DNA of 64,000 nt. It comes from Aquipuribacter sp051216895 (GTDB lineage: Bacteria; Actinomycetota; Actinomycetes; Actinomycetales; JBBAYJ01). Below, piece by piece: positions 25,164 to 33,242 of this stretch. Each line of letters starts with the position of its first letter. Positions within the stretch are counted from its first letter, which is position 1. The DNA is taken from contig NZ_JBPKAO010000001.1 in NCBI RefSeq assembly GCF_051216895.1, positions 124,001-188,000 of the forward strand. Reading direction: 5' to 3'. Position numbers and translations under genes: made by a program. The notes below the pieces were generated by a model, which did not search any database, was not told the DNA's origin, and saw nothing but the letters and a program-made list of their open reading frames with translations.

Positions 25164-26125
25164 CCGGTCGTCCCGCCCCCTCGACCCGCACCGTCGGACA
25201 CGATCGCGGTGACGTCACGGTGGTCCGGGTGCCCGGGGGCGAGCTGCTCATGGGCTCCGAGGTCCACTACCCGGAGGAACGTCCCGCCCACGTCGTGCCC
25301 GTCGCGGCGTTCGGGATCGACCAGGACCCGGTCACCAACGACCGGTTCGCGGTCTTCGTGGCCGACACGGGGTACCGGACCGTGGCCGAGCGTCCCCTGG
25401 ACCCCGACGACTTCCCCGGTGCCCCGCTCGAGAACCTCGCCCCGGGGTCGCTGGTGTTCACCCCGACGTCGGGGCCGGTCGACCTGCGCCACCTGAGCCA
25501 GTGGTGGTCCTGGGTCCCCGGTGCGTCCTGGTCGAGGCCGGAGGGCCCGGGCAGCGACCTGTCGGGTCGGGGCCGGCACCCGGTCGTGCACGTCGCGCAC
25601 GAGGACGCCGCCGCGTTCGCCGCGTGGGACGGCGGGCGGCTGCCCACCGAGGCCGAGTGGGAGCACGCCGCGCGGGGTGGGCTGCGCGGCGCGGAGTTCA
25701 CCTGGGGCGACGAGGCGCGTCCCGGCGGACGGATCATGGCCAACACCTGGGACGGGCCGGACTTCCCGTGGCGTCACACCGGTGGGTCCGGCTGGCGACG
25801 GACCTCACCGGTCGGCAGCTTCCCGGCCAACGGATGGGGGCTGCACGACATGGCGGGCAACGTCTGGGAGTGGACGGACGACTACTACGGCGGCCCTCAC
25901 CAGGTGGCGGAGCCGTCGTGCTGCGTGACGGCGGGGCCGAGGGGCGTGCGGCGGGAGCAGAGCTTCGACCCGGCCCAGCCCCAGTTCCCGGTGCCTCGCA
26001 AGGTCATCAAGGGCGGTTCGCACCTGTGCGCCGACTCGTACTGCCGTCGCTACCGACCGGCGGCGCGCCGTCCGCAGATGGTCGACTCCGGGATGAGCCA
26101 CATCGGTTTCCGCTGCGCCCGGTGA
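25160..26125 (+). CDS. Formylglycine-generating enzyme (sulfatase maturase, SUMF1 family)
   Basis: A 321-residue FGE that oxidises the Cys of C-x-P/A-x-R in sulfatases to formylglycine using copper and oxygen. Family motifs are RVPGGELLMGSEVHYPEE, VTNDRFAVFVADTGY, GGRLPTEAEWEHAARGG, NGWGLHDMAGNVWEWTDDYY, and the C-terminal KGGSHLCADSYCRRYRPAAR with the two active-site cysteines spaced as in SUMF1/FGE. The ATG overlaps the sulfatase stop (ATGA), so enzyme and activator are made together. Length and motif order are complete. Confidence 0.95.
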   Translation: MTGRPAPSTRTVGHDRGDVTVVRVPGGELLMGSEVHYPEERPAHVVPVAAFGIDQDPVTNDRFAVFVADTGYRTVAERPLDPDDFPGAPLENLAPGSLVFTPTSGPVDLRHLSQWWSWVPGASWSRPEGPGSDLSGRGRHPVVHVAHEDAAAFAAWDGGRLPTEAEWEHAARGGLRGAEFTWGDEARPGGRIMANTWDGPDFPWRHTGGSGWRRTSPVGSFPANGWGLHDMAGNVWEWTDDYYGGPHQVAEPSCCVTAGPRGVRREQSFDPAQPQFPVPRKVIKGGSHLCADSYCRRYRPAARRPQMVDSGMSHIGFRCAR

Positions 26126-26192
26126 GGTCCTGAGCAGGGCGTGCGTGCCGTCCCACCCGCTCGACGTCGTACCGCGTCCCTACCATCGGCAG

Positions 26193-27017
26193 GTGCGGGG
26201 CGAGCCACGCCGGACCACGCGACCCGGGCGGGTCGCCCGGTTCGGCGCGCTGCCGCTCCTGTGCCTGCTGAGCGCCGGGTGCGCCGCGCCCGGGACCGTC
26301 GACCTGACCGCGGAGGTGGTCCAGTACCGCCGCGACGCCCAGCGCGACGTCATCCAGGTCAAGGTCACCAACGGCGGCGGCCGCGCCGTGCAGGTCGGAC
26401 GGGTCGAGGTACGGAGCCCCACCTTCGCCGCACCGGCCTCCGCCGACAAGGACTCGACCATCGGCGCGGGGCGGTCGGTCGACCTGTCCCTGCCGCTGGC
26501 CGAGCCCAGCTGCGCAGAGGCGGGGGACGGCGCCGGGGAGCACGTCGCGGTCCTCGTCGTCGACGGCACGACGGTGCGGCTGCCCGTCGACGACGCCGTC
26601 CTGCAGCGGGTGCGGTCCCAGCGCTGCGCCGAGGCGGCGGTCGGCGACCTCGTGGCCACGACGTGGCAGCCCGGGTGGGAGGACGCGGGGGTGGTCGACG
26701 GCGAGCCGGCGCTGCGCGGCCGCCTGGTCCTGACGCCGACCTCGTCCAGCCCGGTGACGGTGGCCGTGGCGGGGGCCACCACCCTGTTCACCGTCGACCA
26801 GCGGGTCGAGGTCACCCTGCGGGGAGGACCGGCGGTCCTGGACGTCGTGGTCACGGTGACCCGGTGCGACCCGCACGCCGTGGCGGAGGACAAGAAGGGC
26901 TACCTGTTCCCGGTGCGGGTGACGCCCGACGGGGGCGAGGAGGTCCACGTCGAGGTCGCGGTCCCGGTGCCGGAGCGCGCAGCGCTGCAGGGCCTCATCG
27001 ACCGCACCTGCTCCTGA
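26193..27017 (+). CDS. Putative lipoprotein of unknown function
   Basis: A 274-residue protein from GTG 26193. Basic N-terminus, hydrophobic core, then lipobox LLSAGCAAP near residue 33, suggesting lipid attachment. The mature part is beta-rich and looks like two related halves (VIQVKVTNGGGRAVQVGRVEVRSP … and LRGRLVLTPTSSSPVTVAVAGATT …), each resembling a cell-surface beta-sandwich, with Cys in EPSCAEAG, SQRCAEA, TRCDP and RTCS. An ATG at 26145 would extend the N-terminus but gives an atypical long n-region. No family recognised. Confidence 0.7.
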   Translation: MRGEPRRTTRPGRVARFGALPLLCLLSAGCAAPGTVDLTAEVVQYRRDAQRDVIQVKVTNGGGRAVQVGRVEVRSPTFAAPASADKDSTIGAGRSVDLSLPLAEPSCAEAGDGAGEHVAVLVVDGTTVRLPVDDAVLQRVRSQRCAEAAVGDLVATTWQPGWEDAGVVDGEPALRGRLVLTPTSSSPVTVAVAGATTLFTVDQRVEVTLRGGPAVLDVVVTVTRCDPHAVAEDKKGYLFPVRVTPDGGEEVHVEVAVPVPERAALQGLIDRTCS

Positions 27018-27023
27018 CACGAC

Positions 27024-27076
27024 GAGGGCGGGGCCCCACCCGGCACGCGGTGCGTGCCGGGCAGGACCCCGCCCTC
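27024..27076. terminator. Bidirectional double-stem terminator
   Basis: Outer arms GAGGGCGGGG (27024-27033) and CCCCGCCCTC (27067-27076) pair perfectly. An inner stem CCCGGCACGC/GCGTGCCGGG with a GGT loop lies at 27039-27061. It separates the converging lipoprotein and M14 carboxypeptidase genes. Confidence 0.88.
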
Positions 27077-27118
27077 GATCCTCAGGTGGTGCCGGGGCTC
27101 GGCTCCAGGTGGCCCAGG

Positions 27119-29602
27119 TCAGCCGCGAGGGCTGCGGACCGGGCTGCGCGGCGAGCAGGCGTTGCCGACGTCCACGGACTCACCGCGCTCGACGAACACC
27201 TCCTTGACCGACTTCACGGTGCCGCGACGGTCGGTGCACGTGAGGATCCACGGCTCCGGCTCGTTGACGACCCGGGGCGTCGGGCCCCGGAAGTCGAGGG
27301 TGCCGGTCCAGTCGCGACCGCCCTCACCGCCGCCGCTGTAGTTGAACGCGACCAGCTCGTACGTCCCGGGCTGGGGGTCCCGGATCGAGATGACCTCGGG
27401 GCGGTCGCCCGTCGCCGCGCTGGCCACGACCTGGCCGTCAGAGTTGCGGACGTAGAAGTCCCAGTCCGGGCCGGCGGTCTCCCAGTTGAAGCGGAGGTCG
27501 GCGTAGGCGTTGTCGAAGCCCTCCTCGATGACGAAGGTCGTCGACTCCCGGGGCCCGCTGAAGGACAGCTGCGGGTTGGGGGCGGGGATCCCGGCGGGGT
27601 TGGTCAGCGTGCTCCTCGGCTGGGTCGGACCGGTCGGCTCGCGACCGTCACGGCCGGCCACGACGGGACGGGTGGACGGGTTGACGGCGAAGGAGAACTT
27701 GCCGCCGTCGGAGTCGTAGGTGCTGGACAGCGAGTCCTCGAAGTACTGGACCACGTTGCCCTGGCCGACGACGGGGCTGGTCGCGGTCATGAACTCCTTG
27801 CTGACCTCGAGCTCCCAGCCCGAGGGGGCGGTGCCGGTGATGACCGAGTGGTAGGTCGGGTCGGCCGTGGCGCGCTGGACCTCCATGTAGGCCTCGCGGT
27901 TGCCGCCCAGGCCGGCGCCCGCTGCGGGCTCCAGACCGGCGTACTCCGCGACCACGGCCCGCTCGAAGGCGGGGTGGAAGTTCTCGTCGCCGATCTCGGG
28001 GGTGAAGCCGAGGCCGCCGGCGGTCCAGAACGTCCAGTCCTCCGTGCCACCGGTGGTGTCGTACAGCTCGTAGGAGGGGATCGAGGCGTAGTTGTTGTGC
28101 GAGGCCGCGGCGTCGCCGAGGGCCTTGTACAGCGGCTCGTCCAGCGGCTCGCCCGTGGCCTGCACGCCCGGGGGACGCAGCCACAGGTTGGAGTAGGTGT
28201 GGTTGGTGACCAGCGTGGTCACCGACCGGGAGCCGACCAGGTTCTTGACGTTGCGGCTCTCGGGCTCGGAGAACGGGCCGTCGCCGCGGTAGGTGTCGCT
28301 GGACCAGCTGGTGCTCGCACCGGGCCCGCCCCAGAAGCCGCCGTAGTTGCGGTTGAGGTCGGTGCCGCGCAGGCGTCCGGCGTTGTTGGCGGAGCAGGTG
28401 CCGGTGGTGAAGTTGGCCGGCGTGTTGGCCGAGACGGCGCAGTTCTTGCGCTTGTTGTCGTAGCTGAACGTCCCGAACGTGTTGGTCGTCGCCGCCTCGC
28501 GGGAGATCGTGAAGCCGTCCGGGTTCACGACCGGCACGATGATCGTGCGGGTGTCCTCGACCAGGCCGGTGATCTCCTCGTCGGCCCCGTAGCCCTGGAG
28601 CAGCTCGTAGGCCCACTCCATGGTGTGCTCGCCGGCCGGCCACTCCCGGGCGTGGTGCAGGCCCATGTGCAGGAAGACGGGCTTGCCGTCGTTGACCCGG
28701 TCGACGTCGGTCGTGATCTCGATGCCGTGGACCATGCGCCCCTCGATGGTGGGCTCGTCCAGGGTGAGGGGACGGACCAGCTCGGGGTAGGTCTCGGCCA
28801 GGGCCTTCAGCTCGGCCTCGTAGTCGGCCAGGCGCCGGTACTCGGTGCGGCCGCTCGGCAGCACCGAGGAGTCGACGGCGGCGGCGAAGCGGGCGTCGGC
28901 ACCGCGGTCGGCGGCGGACTGCGCGGCCATGTCGGCGATCTCGACGTCGTAGGTGAAGCCCGCGTCCTCGAGCACCTGCGTGTCGGCCTCGCCGTAGAGC
29001 ACCACGTCGATGCTGGTGGCGTCGGCGTGCTCGGTGAGGTCGAGCTCGAGGGCCTGGAGACGCTCCTTGTCCGCCCGCTCCGGGGTGTCCACGGACACGA
29101 GCCGGGTGACCTCGGGCTCGCCCTCGATCTCCAGGAAGGTCAGGTCGACGTCGACCGACCCGGCGCGGCCCGACAGCAGGCAGCCCTGGACGGTGAGCTC
29201 GGTGCCCGCGTCGACGAACCCGGTCGCCTTCTCGGTGCCGGTGAAGCCGGCGCTGGCGGCGACGACGTCACCCGAGCCGTCGAAGATCGCGAGGTCCCAG
29301 TCGCCCGTGCCCGCGATGCCGGCCTCGACGATCCCGGAGGACGGCGCGGTCAGCGTGTAGGAGTCGACGCCGCGGCCGCGGGCGACACCGTCCGCGCAGG
29401 TGCGGTCCTGGGCGCCGCGGACCTCGAGGACGTTGGTCGGTCCGGCCTGGGCCGAGGGCAGCGTGACCAGCGCCCCGGTCGCCACGAGCAGGCCGGTGAG
29501 GCCGATCGCGGTGCGGGCACGGGTGCGGGAGCGGCCGTCGGACCGGCTCGCGGAGCCCTGGTCGGGGCCTCCGGGCGGGTCGAACGTGGCGGGCTGTGAC
29601 AT
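27119..29602 (-). CDS. Secreted M14 zinc carboxypeptidase with C-terminal beta domains
   Basis: An 827-residue exported protease. The signal sequence spans about residues 28-53 (RTAIGLTGLLVATGALVTLP … AQA) after a longer hydrophilic n-region. A pre-domain precedes the M14 domain, which starts near residue 255 (EYRRLADYEAELKALAE). Zinc ligands are in HHAREWPAGEH (H-x-x-E) and, about 115 residues later, the His in LVTNHTYS. Substrate-binding LRGTDLNRNYGGFWGG and the catalytic Glu region GFTPEIGDENFHPAFE are present. After residue ~650 follows a PPC-like beta domain (FVIEEGFDNAYADLRFNWET … GTYELVAFNYSGGG) seen in secreted proteases. It degrades extracellular peptides. The region 29603-29865 upstream is shared with divergent metY. 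Confidence 0.92.
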   Translation of the reverse strand: MSQPATFDPPGGPDQGSASRSDGRSRTRARTAIGLTGLLVATGALVTLPSAQAGPTNVLEVRGAQDRTCADGVARGRGVDSYTLTAPSSGIVEAGIAGTGDWDLAIFDGSGDVVAASAGFTGTEKATGFVDAGTELTVQGCLLSGRAGSVDVDLTFLEIEGEPEVTRLVSVDTPERADKERLQALELDLTEHADATSIDVVLYGEADTQVLEDAGFTYDVEIADMAAQSAADRGADARFAAAVDSSVLPSGRTEYRRLADYEAELKALAETYPELVRPLTLDEPTIEGRMVHGIEITTDVDRVNDGKPVFLHMGLHHAREWPAGEHTMEWAYELLQGYGADEEITGLVEDTRTIIVPVVNPDGFTISREAATTNTFGTFSYDNKRKNCAVSANTPANFTTGTCSANNAGRLRGTDLNRNYGGFWGGPGASTSWSSDTYRGDGPFSEPESRNVKNLVGSRSVTTLVTNHTYSNLWLRPPGVQATGEPLDEPLYKALGDAAASHNNYASIPSYELYDTTGGTEDWTFWTAGGLGFTPEIGDENFHPAFERAVVAEYAGLEPAAGAGLGGNREAYMEVQRATADPTYHSVITGTAPSGWELEVSKEFMTATSPVVGQGNVVQYFEDSLSSTYDSDGGKFSFAVNPSTRPVVAGRDGREPTGPTQPRSTLTNPAGIPAPNPQLSFSGPRESTTFVIEEGFDNAYADLRFNWETAGPDWDFYVRNSDGQVVASAATGDRPEVISIRDPQPGTYELVAFNYSGGGEGGRDWTGTLDFRGPTPRVVNEPEPWILTCTDRRGTVKSVKEVFVERGESVDVGNACSPRSPVRSPRG

Positions 29603-29865
29603 GCGGTGTCGCCTCTCGGTCGATGGGAGTGCTTCGGAACCTAGGCGCGACCCGGGACAGATGGGAAGACTCTGAGTGACATCGGTTGCTCCGCATGAGT
29701 GATTTACCGTTCATCCGGTCGGTCCTCGACGGTGCTGGTCAGGTTCCTGCCGCAGCCTCCGGGAGCGGTCGCCGACCCCGACGGCGCGGGCGAGGGCGTC
29801 CCTCACGAGGAGTGAGCCACGACGCCCGGGAGGTTCCGTCCCGCCCAGGTGGCAGGCTTGCGCCC
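29603..29865. promoter_or_regulatory. Divergent intergenic region between carboxypeptidase and metY
   Basis: 263 bp without a convincing gene. A-T-richer sequence at 29640-29720 is where promoters are expected. An ATG at 29695 opens a frame continuous with metY but its translation is Arg/Gly/Pro-rich and not family-like. I looked for a SAM riboswitch in front of metY and found no matching core. Confidence 0.4.
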
Positions 29866-31176
29866 ATGACCGACCGCCAGTTCGGGTTCCGGACCCGGGC
29901 CCTGCACGCCGGGGCGACGCCCGACCCCACGACCGGGGCCCGGGCCGTGCCGATCTACCAGACGACGAGCTTCGTGTTCGAGGACACCGCGGACGCCGCC
30001 AACCTGTTCGCGCTGCAGAAGTACGGCGTCATCTACTCCCGGATCGGCAACCCCACGGTGGCCGCGCTCGAGGAGCGGCTGGCCAGCCTCGAGGGCGGTC
30101 TGGGCGCCGTCGCCACCAGCAGCGGGCAGGCGGCGGAGTTCATCACCTTCGCCGCGCTCGCCGGGGCCGGGGACCACGTGGTCGCCGGCGCCAGCCTGTA
30201 CGGCGGCACCATCACCCAGCTCGACGTGACCCTGCGCCGGTTCGGGGTGGACACCACCTTCGTGCGGGGCAACGACCCCGCCGACTTCGCCGCGGCCATC
30301 ACCGACCGGACGCGCTTCGTGTTCGCCGAGGTGGTCAGCAACCCCGGGGGCGAGGTGGCCGACGTCGCCGGCCTGGCCGAGGTCGCCCACGCCGCCGGCG
30401 TCCCGCTCGTCGTCGACGCGACGACGGCGACGCCCTACCTGTGCCGTCCCATCGAGCACGGCGCGGACATCGTCATCCACTCGACCACCAAGTTCATCGG
30501 CGGCCACGGCACCACCATCGGGGGTGTCGTCGTGGACGCGGGGACGTTCCCCTGGGACAACGGCCGGTTCCCGTCGATGACCGAGCCGGTGGACAGCTAC
30601 GGCGGCCTGACCTGGTGGGGCAACTTCGCCGAGTACGGCTTCCTCACCAAGCTGCGCAGCGAGCAGCTCCGCGACATCGGCGCCACCCTGAGCGCGCACT
30701 CCGCGTTCCTGCTGCTGCAGGGGGTCGAGACGCTGCCGCAGCGGATGCGCGAGCACGCCGCCAACGCCCGTCAGGTCGCGCACTGGCTCGACGGGGACCC
30801 GCGGGTCGCCTGGGTGCGCTACGCGGGGCTGCCCAGCCACCCCGACCACGACCGCGCGGCCCGTTACCTGCCCGAGGGCCCCGGAGCGGTGTTCGCGTTC
30901 GGGGTCGCGGGCGGGCGGGAGGCGGGGGAACGGTTCATCAACTCGGTCGAGCTGTGCAGCCACCTGGCCAACATCGGCGACGCCCGCACCCTGGTGCTGC
31001 ACCCGGCTTCGACGACGCACCAGCAGCTCAGCGAGGACCAGCTGCGCACCGGCGGCGTCGACCCCGACCTGGTCCGGATCAGCGTCGGTCTCGAGGACGT
31101 CGACGACGTGCTGTGGGACCTGGACCAGGCGCTGGCCCGGGCCACCGGCACCACCCGGACGGGGGAGCGGGCATGA
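29866..31176 (+). CDS. metY: O-acetylhomoserine sulfhydrylase / aminocarboxypropyltransferase
   Basis: A 436-residue Cys/Met-metabolism PLP enzyme that makes homocysteine from O-acetylhomoserine and sulfide. It shows TRALHAGATPDPTTGARAVP at the N-terminus, YSRIGNPTVAALEERLASLE, SSGQAAEFITF, the PLP-lysine motif IHSTTKFIGGHGTTIGG (Lys in STTKF), and HPASTTHQQLSEDQL near the end, where the family has the sulfhydrylase-type sequence. Length is that of MetY rather than MetB. Start at ATG 29866 by homology. The stop overlaps the ATG of a CoA-binding protein, a common partner of metY in actinobacteria. Confidence 0.92.
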   Translation: MTDRQFGFRTRALHAGATPDPTTGARAVPIYQTTSFVFEDTADAANLFALQKYGVIYSRIGNPTVAALEERLASLEGGLGAVATSSGQAAEFITFAALAGAGDHVVAGASLYGGTITQLDVTLRRFGVDTTFVRGNDPADFAAAITDRTRFVFAEVVSNPGGEVADVAGLAEVAHAAGVPLVVDATTATPYLCRPIEHGADIVIHSTTKFIGGHGTTIGGVVVDAGTFPWDNGRFPSMTEPVDSYGGLTWWGNFAEYGFLTKLRSEQLRDIGATLSAHSAFLLLQGVETLPQRMREHAANARQVAHWLDGDPRVAWVRYAGLPSHPDHDRAARYLPEGPGAVFAFGVAGGREAGERFINSVELCSHLANIGDARTLVLHPASTTHQQLSEDQLRTGGVDPDLVRISVGLEDVDDVLWDLDQALARATGTTRTGERA

Positions 31177-31682
31177 GCGAGACCGCGGGCACCGGTCGGG
31201 GGGCCCGCACCTGGGTGGGCCCGAGCGCGCAGGAGCGCCTGGCGATCATGCGCCGGACCCGCACCGTCGCGGTGGTCGGCGCCTCGGACAACCCGTCCCG
31301 GGCCAGCTACTTCGTGGCGACCTACCTGCTGTCCACCTCGCCCTACGAGGTGTACTTCGTCAACCCGCGGGTCGAGGAGATCCTGGGCCGCCCCGTCTAC
31401 CCGACCCTGGCCGACCTGCCCGTCGTCCCGGACATGGTCGACGCCTTCCGGGCCCACGACGCGCTGCCGGGGGTCCTGGCGGAGACGCTCGCCGTGGGCG
31501 CCCGCACCCTGTGGCTGCAGCTGGGGCTGTGGCACGAGCAGGTCGCCCACGACGGTGAGGCCGCCGGCCTCGAGGTCGTCATGGACCGCTGCCTCAAGAT
31601 CGAGCACGCCCGGTTCCACGGCGGGCTGCACCTGGCCGGCTTCGACACCGGGGTGATCAGCTCCCGCCGCCGGAAGGACTGA
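31173..31682 (+). CDS. CoA-binding domain protein (YccU family)
   Basis: A 169-residue Rossmann CoA-binding protein. TVAVVGASDNPSRASYFVATYL matches the CoA_binding fold, followed by YFVNPRVEEILGRPVYPTL, TLWLQLGLWHEQVAHDG and the terminal VMDRCLKIEHARFHGGLH, all conserved in the family. Cellular role is not firmly known. It is coupled to metY by ATGA. Its last 26 bases overlap the end of the convergent gene, so transcription from both sides collides here. Confidence 0.88.
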   Translation: MSETAGTGRGARTWVGPSAQERLAIMRRTRTVAVVGASDNPSRASYFVATYLLSTSPYEVYFVNPRVEEILGRPVYPTLADLPVVPDMVDAFRAHDALPGVLAETLAVGARTLWLQLGLWHEQVAHDGEAAGLEVVMDRCLKIEHARFHGGLHLAGFDTGVISSRRRKD

Positions 31683-33060
31683 GCCCGGCGACGTCGGTCG
31701 CGACGTCGGTCAGGGCCTGCACCGCCGGGTCGACGGCACCGCCCGTCGGCAGGCCCAGGGTCGTCAGGTCGGCGGTGACCGACACCACCACCCGCCCCGG
31801 CGTACGGAGCAGGACCTGCGTGACACCGTCGCTGCGGGTGACGACGGCCAGCTCCCAGCCCGGGGGCACGGTCGGCAGCGCCCGGCCCCGGTCGGGGTCC
31901 GAGCCCCGGACCAGGTCGGAGTCGCGCGGGGCGTAGGCGTGGGGCCAGGCCAGGAACGCGACCGACTCGACGTGGACCAGCACCTCGCCGCCCGTGGTCT
32001 GCAGCTCCACCCTGGAGCTCGCCGCCCCGAACGAGTCGGTGACGACGCCCCCGACCGCGGCGGTGGGCCGCAGACCGGCGCGCCGCAGCGCGTCGGACGC
32101 CAGAGCCACCGGGGCCGCCCCGGCCTGCTGGCTGGGCAGGGCGCCGGGGCCGAGCCGCTCGGCGACGACGAACCGGGGCGCCGCGGGGTCGCAGGCCTCG
32201 GGGACGCCCGCCGGGTCGACGAGCCGGGCCGTCACGTCCGCCGGGTCGCTCCCGCCGGCGCCCCGGGAGACCGGACCGCCGGCCGGGACCCCGGCGAACC
32301 GGACCATGTGCCCGACGTCGGTCCGCACCCCGCCCACGCTCAGCGACGGAGGCCGGTCGTGCCAGGTCGTGGTCGCGGCCGGCAGCACGGGGACCCACCG
32401 GGTGCGACCGTCCTGCAGGTACAGGCAGCCCCCGTCCAGCACGGCGACCCCGCGCAGGTCCGGCATCGGCACGGCCCGGACGAAGTCCACCGACGGGTAG
32501 GTGGCGACGGGGCCGGCCGGGCCGGTCGGAGCGGCCGCGTCCGGACGGCCGAGCGTCCGCCGCCAGTCCGCCGCCGTCGTGGCGTCCCAGGCCCGGGTCC
32601 GGCCGCAGCCGGCCGCCACCAGCGCGTCGGTGCGGTCCTGCCAGCCCCGCCCGGACACCAGCAGGCGCGCCCCCACGTCCGGCCCCCCGTCGTCGGGGAC
32701 CAGGTACCTCACGGTGTCCGGGTCGACCCAGACCTCCACGGTCCCCAGGGGTGGGCCGAGGAACCACTCCTGCACCCGCAGCGTCAACCGCACCGGGCTG
32801 CGGCCGGGAGGGGCGACGACGTCGACGACGGTCCCGTCCAGGGCGTACCCCGTGCCCTCGGTCAGCGGCTCCGCGGTACCGGGGCAGCCCTGCTCGACGG
32901 CGTCCTCGATCCGGTCCAGGTCGGCCTCCGACAGCACGTCCAGCGGGTCCCGTGCCACCAGCGTGAGGCCCACCACCACGGCCGTCGTCAGGCCGAGGAG
33001 CAGCGCCACCCGGGCCACACCACGCCCCGGGCGGGTCACCGTACGTGGCCAGGTCGCCAT
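31657..33060 (-). CDS. Membrane-anchored protein of unknown function
   Basis: A 467-residue protein. One N-terminal TM helix (about residues 17-37, VALLLGLTTAVVVGLTLVA) follows a basic start, so the rest is extracytoplasmic. The N-terminal third contains YALDGTVVDVVAPPGRSPVRLTLRVQEWF and RLLVSGRG, which resembles an OB-fold-type tissue-inhibitor domain often found in actinobacterial surface proteins (EQGCPGT … CGRT with Cys). The rest is not recognisable and has few Cys. GGAGGG three bases before ATG 33060 fixes the start. Its 3' end overlaps the convergent CoA-binding gene. Confidence 0.7.
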   Translation of the reverse strand: MATWPRTVTRPGRGVARVALLLGLTTAVVVGLTLVARDPLDVLSEADLDRIEDAVEQGCPGTAEPLTEGTGYALDGTVVDVVAPPGRSPVRLTLRVQEWFLGPPLGTVEVWVDPDTVRYLVPDDGGPDVGARLLVSGRGWQDRTDALVAAGCGRTRAWDATTAADWRRTLGRPDAAAPTGPAGPVATYPSVDFVRAVPMPDLRGVAVLDGGCLYLQDGRTRWVPVLPAATTTWHDRPPSLSVGGVRTDVGHMVRFAGVPAGGPVSRGAGGSDPADVTARLVDPAGVPEACDPAAPRFVVAERLGPGALPSQQAGAAPVALASDALRRAGLRPTAAVGGVVTDSFGAASSRVELQTTGGEVLVHVESVAFLAWPHAYAPRDSDLVRGSDPDRGRALPTVPPGWELAVVTRSDGVTQVLLRTPGRVVVSVTADLTTLGLPTGGAVDPAVQALTDVATDVAGLSPSGGGS

Positions 33061-33242
33061 CGACCCTCCTTGGTCCTGCAGGTATAGCACCGGTCCGGCC
33101 CGGAGGGCAGGGTCTGGCCCGCCGACCGGGCGCCCGCCCCTGGGAGCCGGACACCGGGCGGCCGGGGCTGCGGGGGCACGGCGGACCACGCGGCCCGACC
33201 GACGCGTTAGCGCTCGGCGGGGGGCGAGGGCACGATGGAGCG

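Noticed and set aside
26141..29599. A 1152-codon plus-strand open frame opposite the M14 carboxypeptidase
   Set aside because: It has Arg/Gly/Val-rich low-complexity sequence with no motif, whereas the minus strand encodes a complete secreted M14 protease. High GC produces long antisense frames.
27119..29602. Cellulosome-like or adhesin function for the C-terminal domains of the M14 protease
   Set aside because: The domains resemble pre-peptidase C-terminal beta domains of secreted proteases; no dockerin, cohesin or LPxTG motif is visible.
29686..29865. N-terminal extension of MetY (in frame from 29686 or 29695)
   Set aside because: The extra residues are Arg/Gly/Pro-rich and unlike the family; MetY N-terminal homology begins at ATG 29866.
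29603..29865. SAM riboswitch upstream of metY
   Set aside because: An ATGAGTG string near 29694 recalled the start of SAM-IV elements, but the conserved core and pairing partners could not be found.
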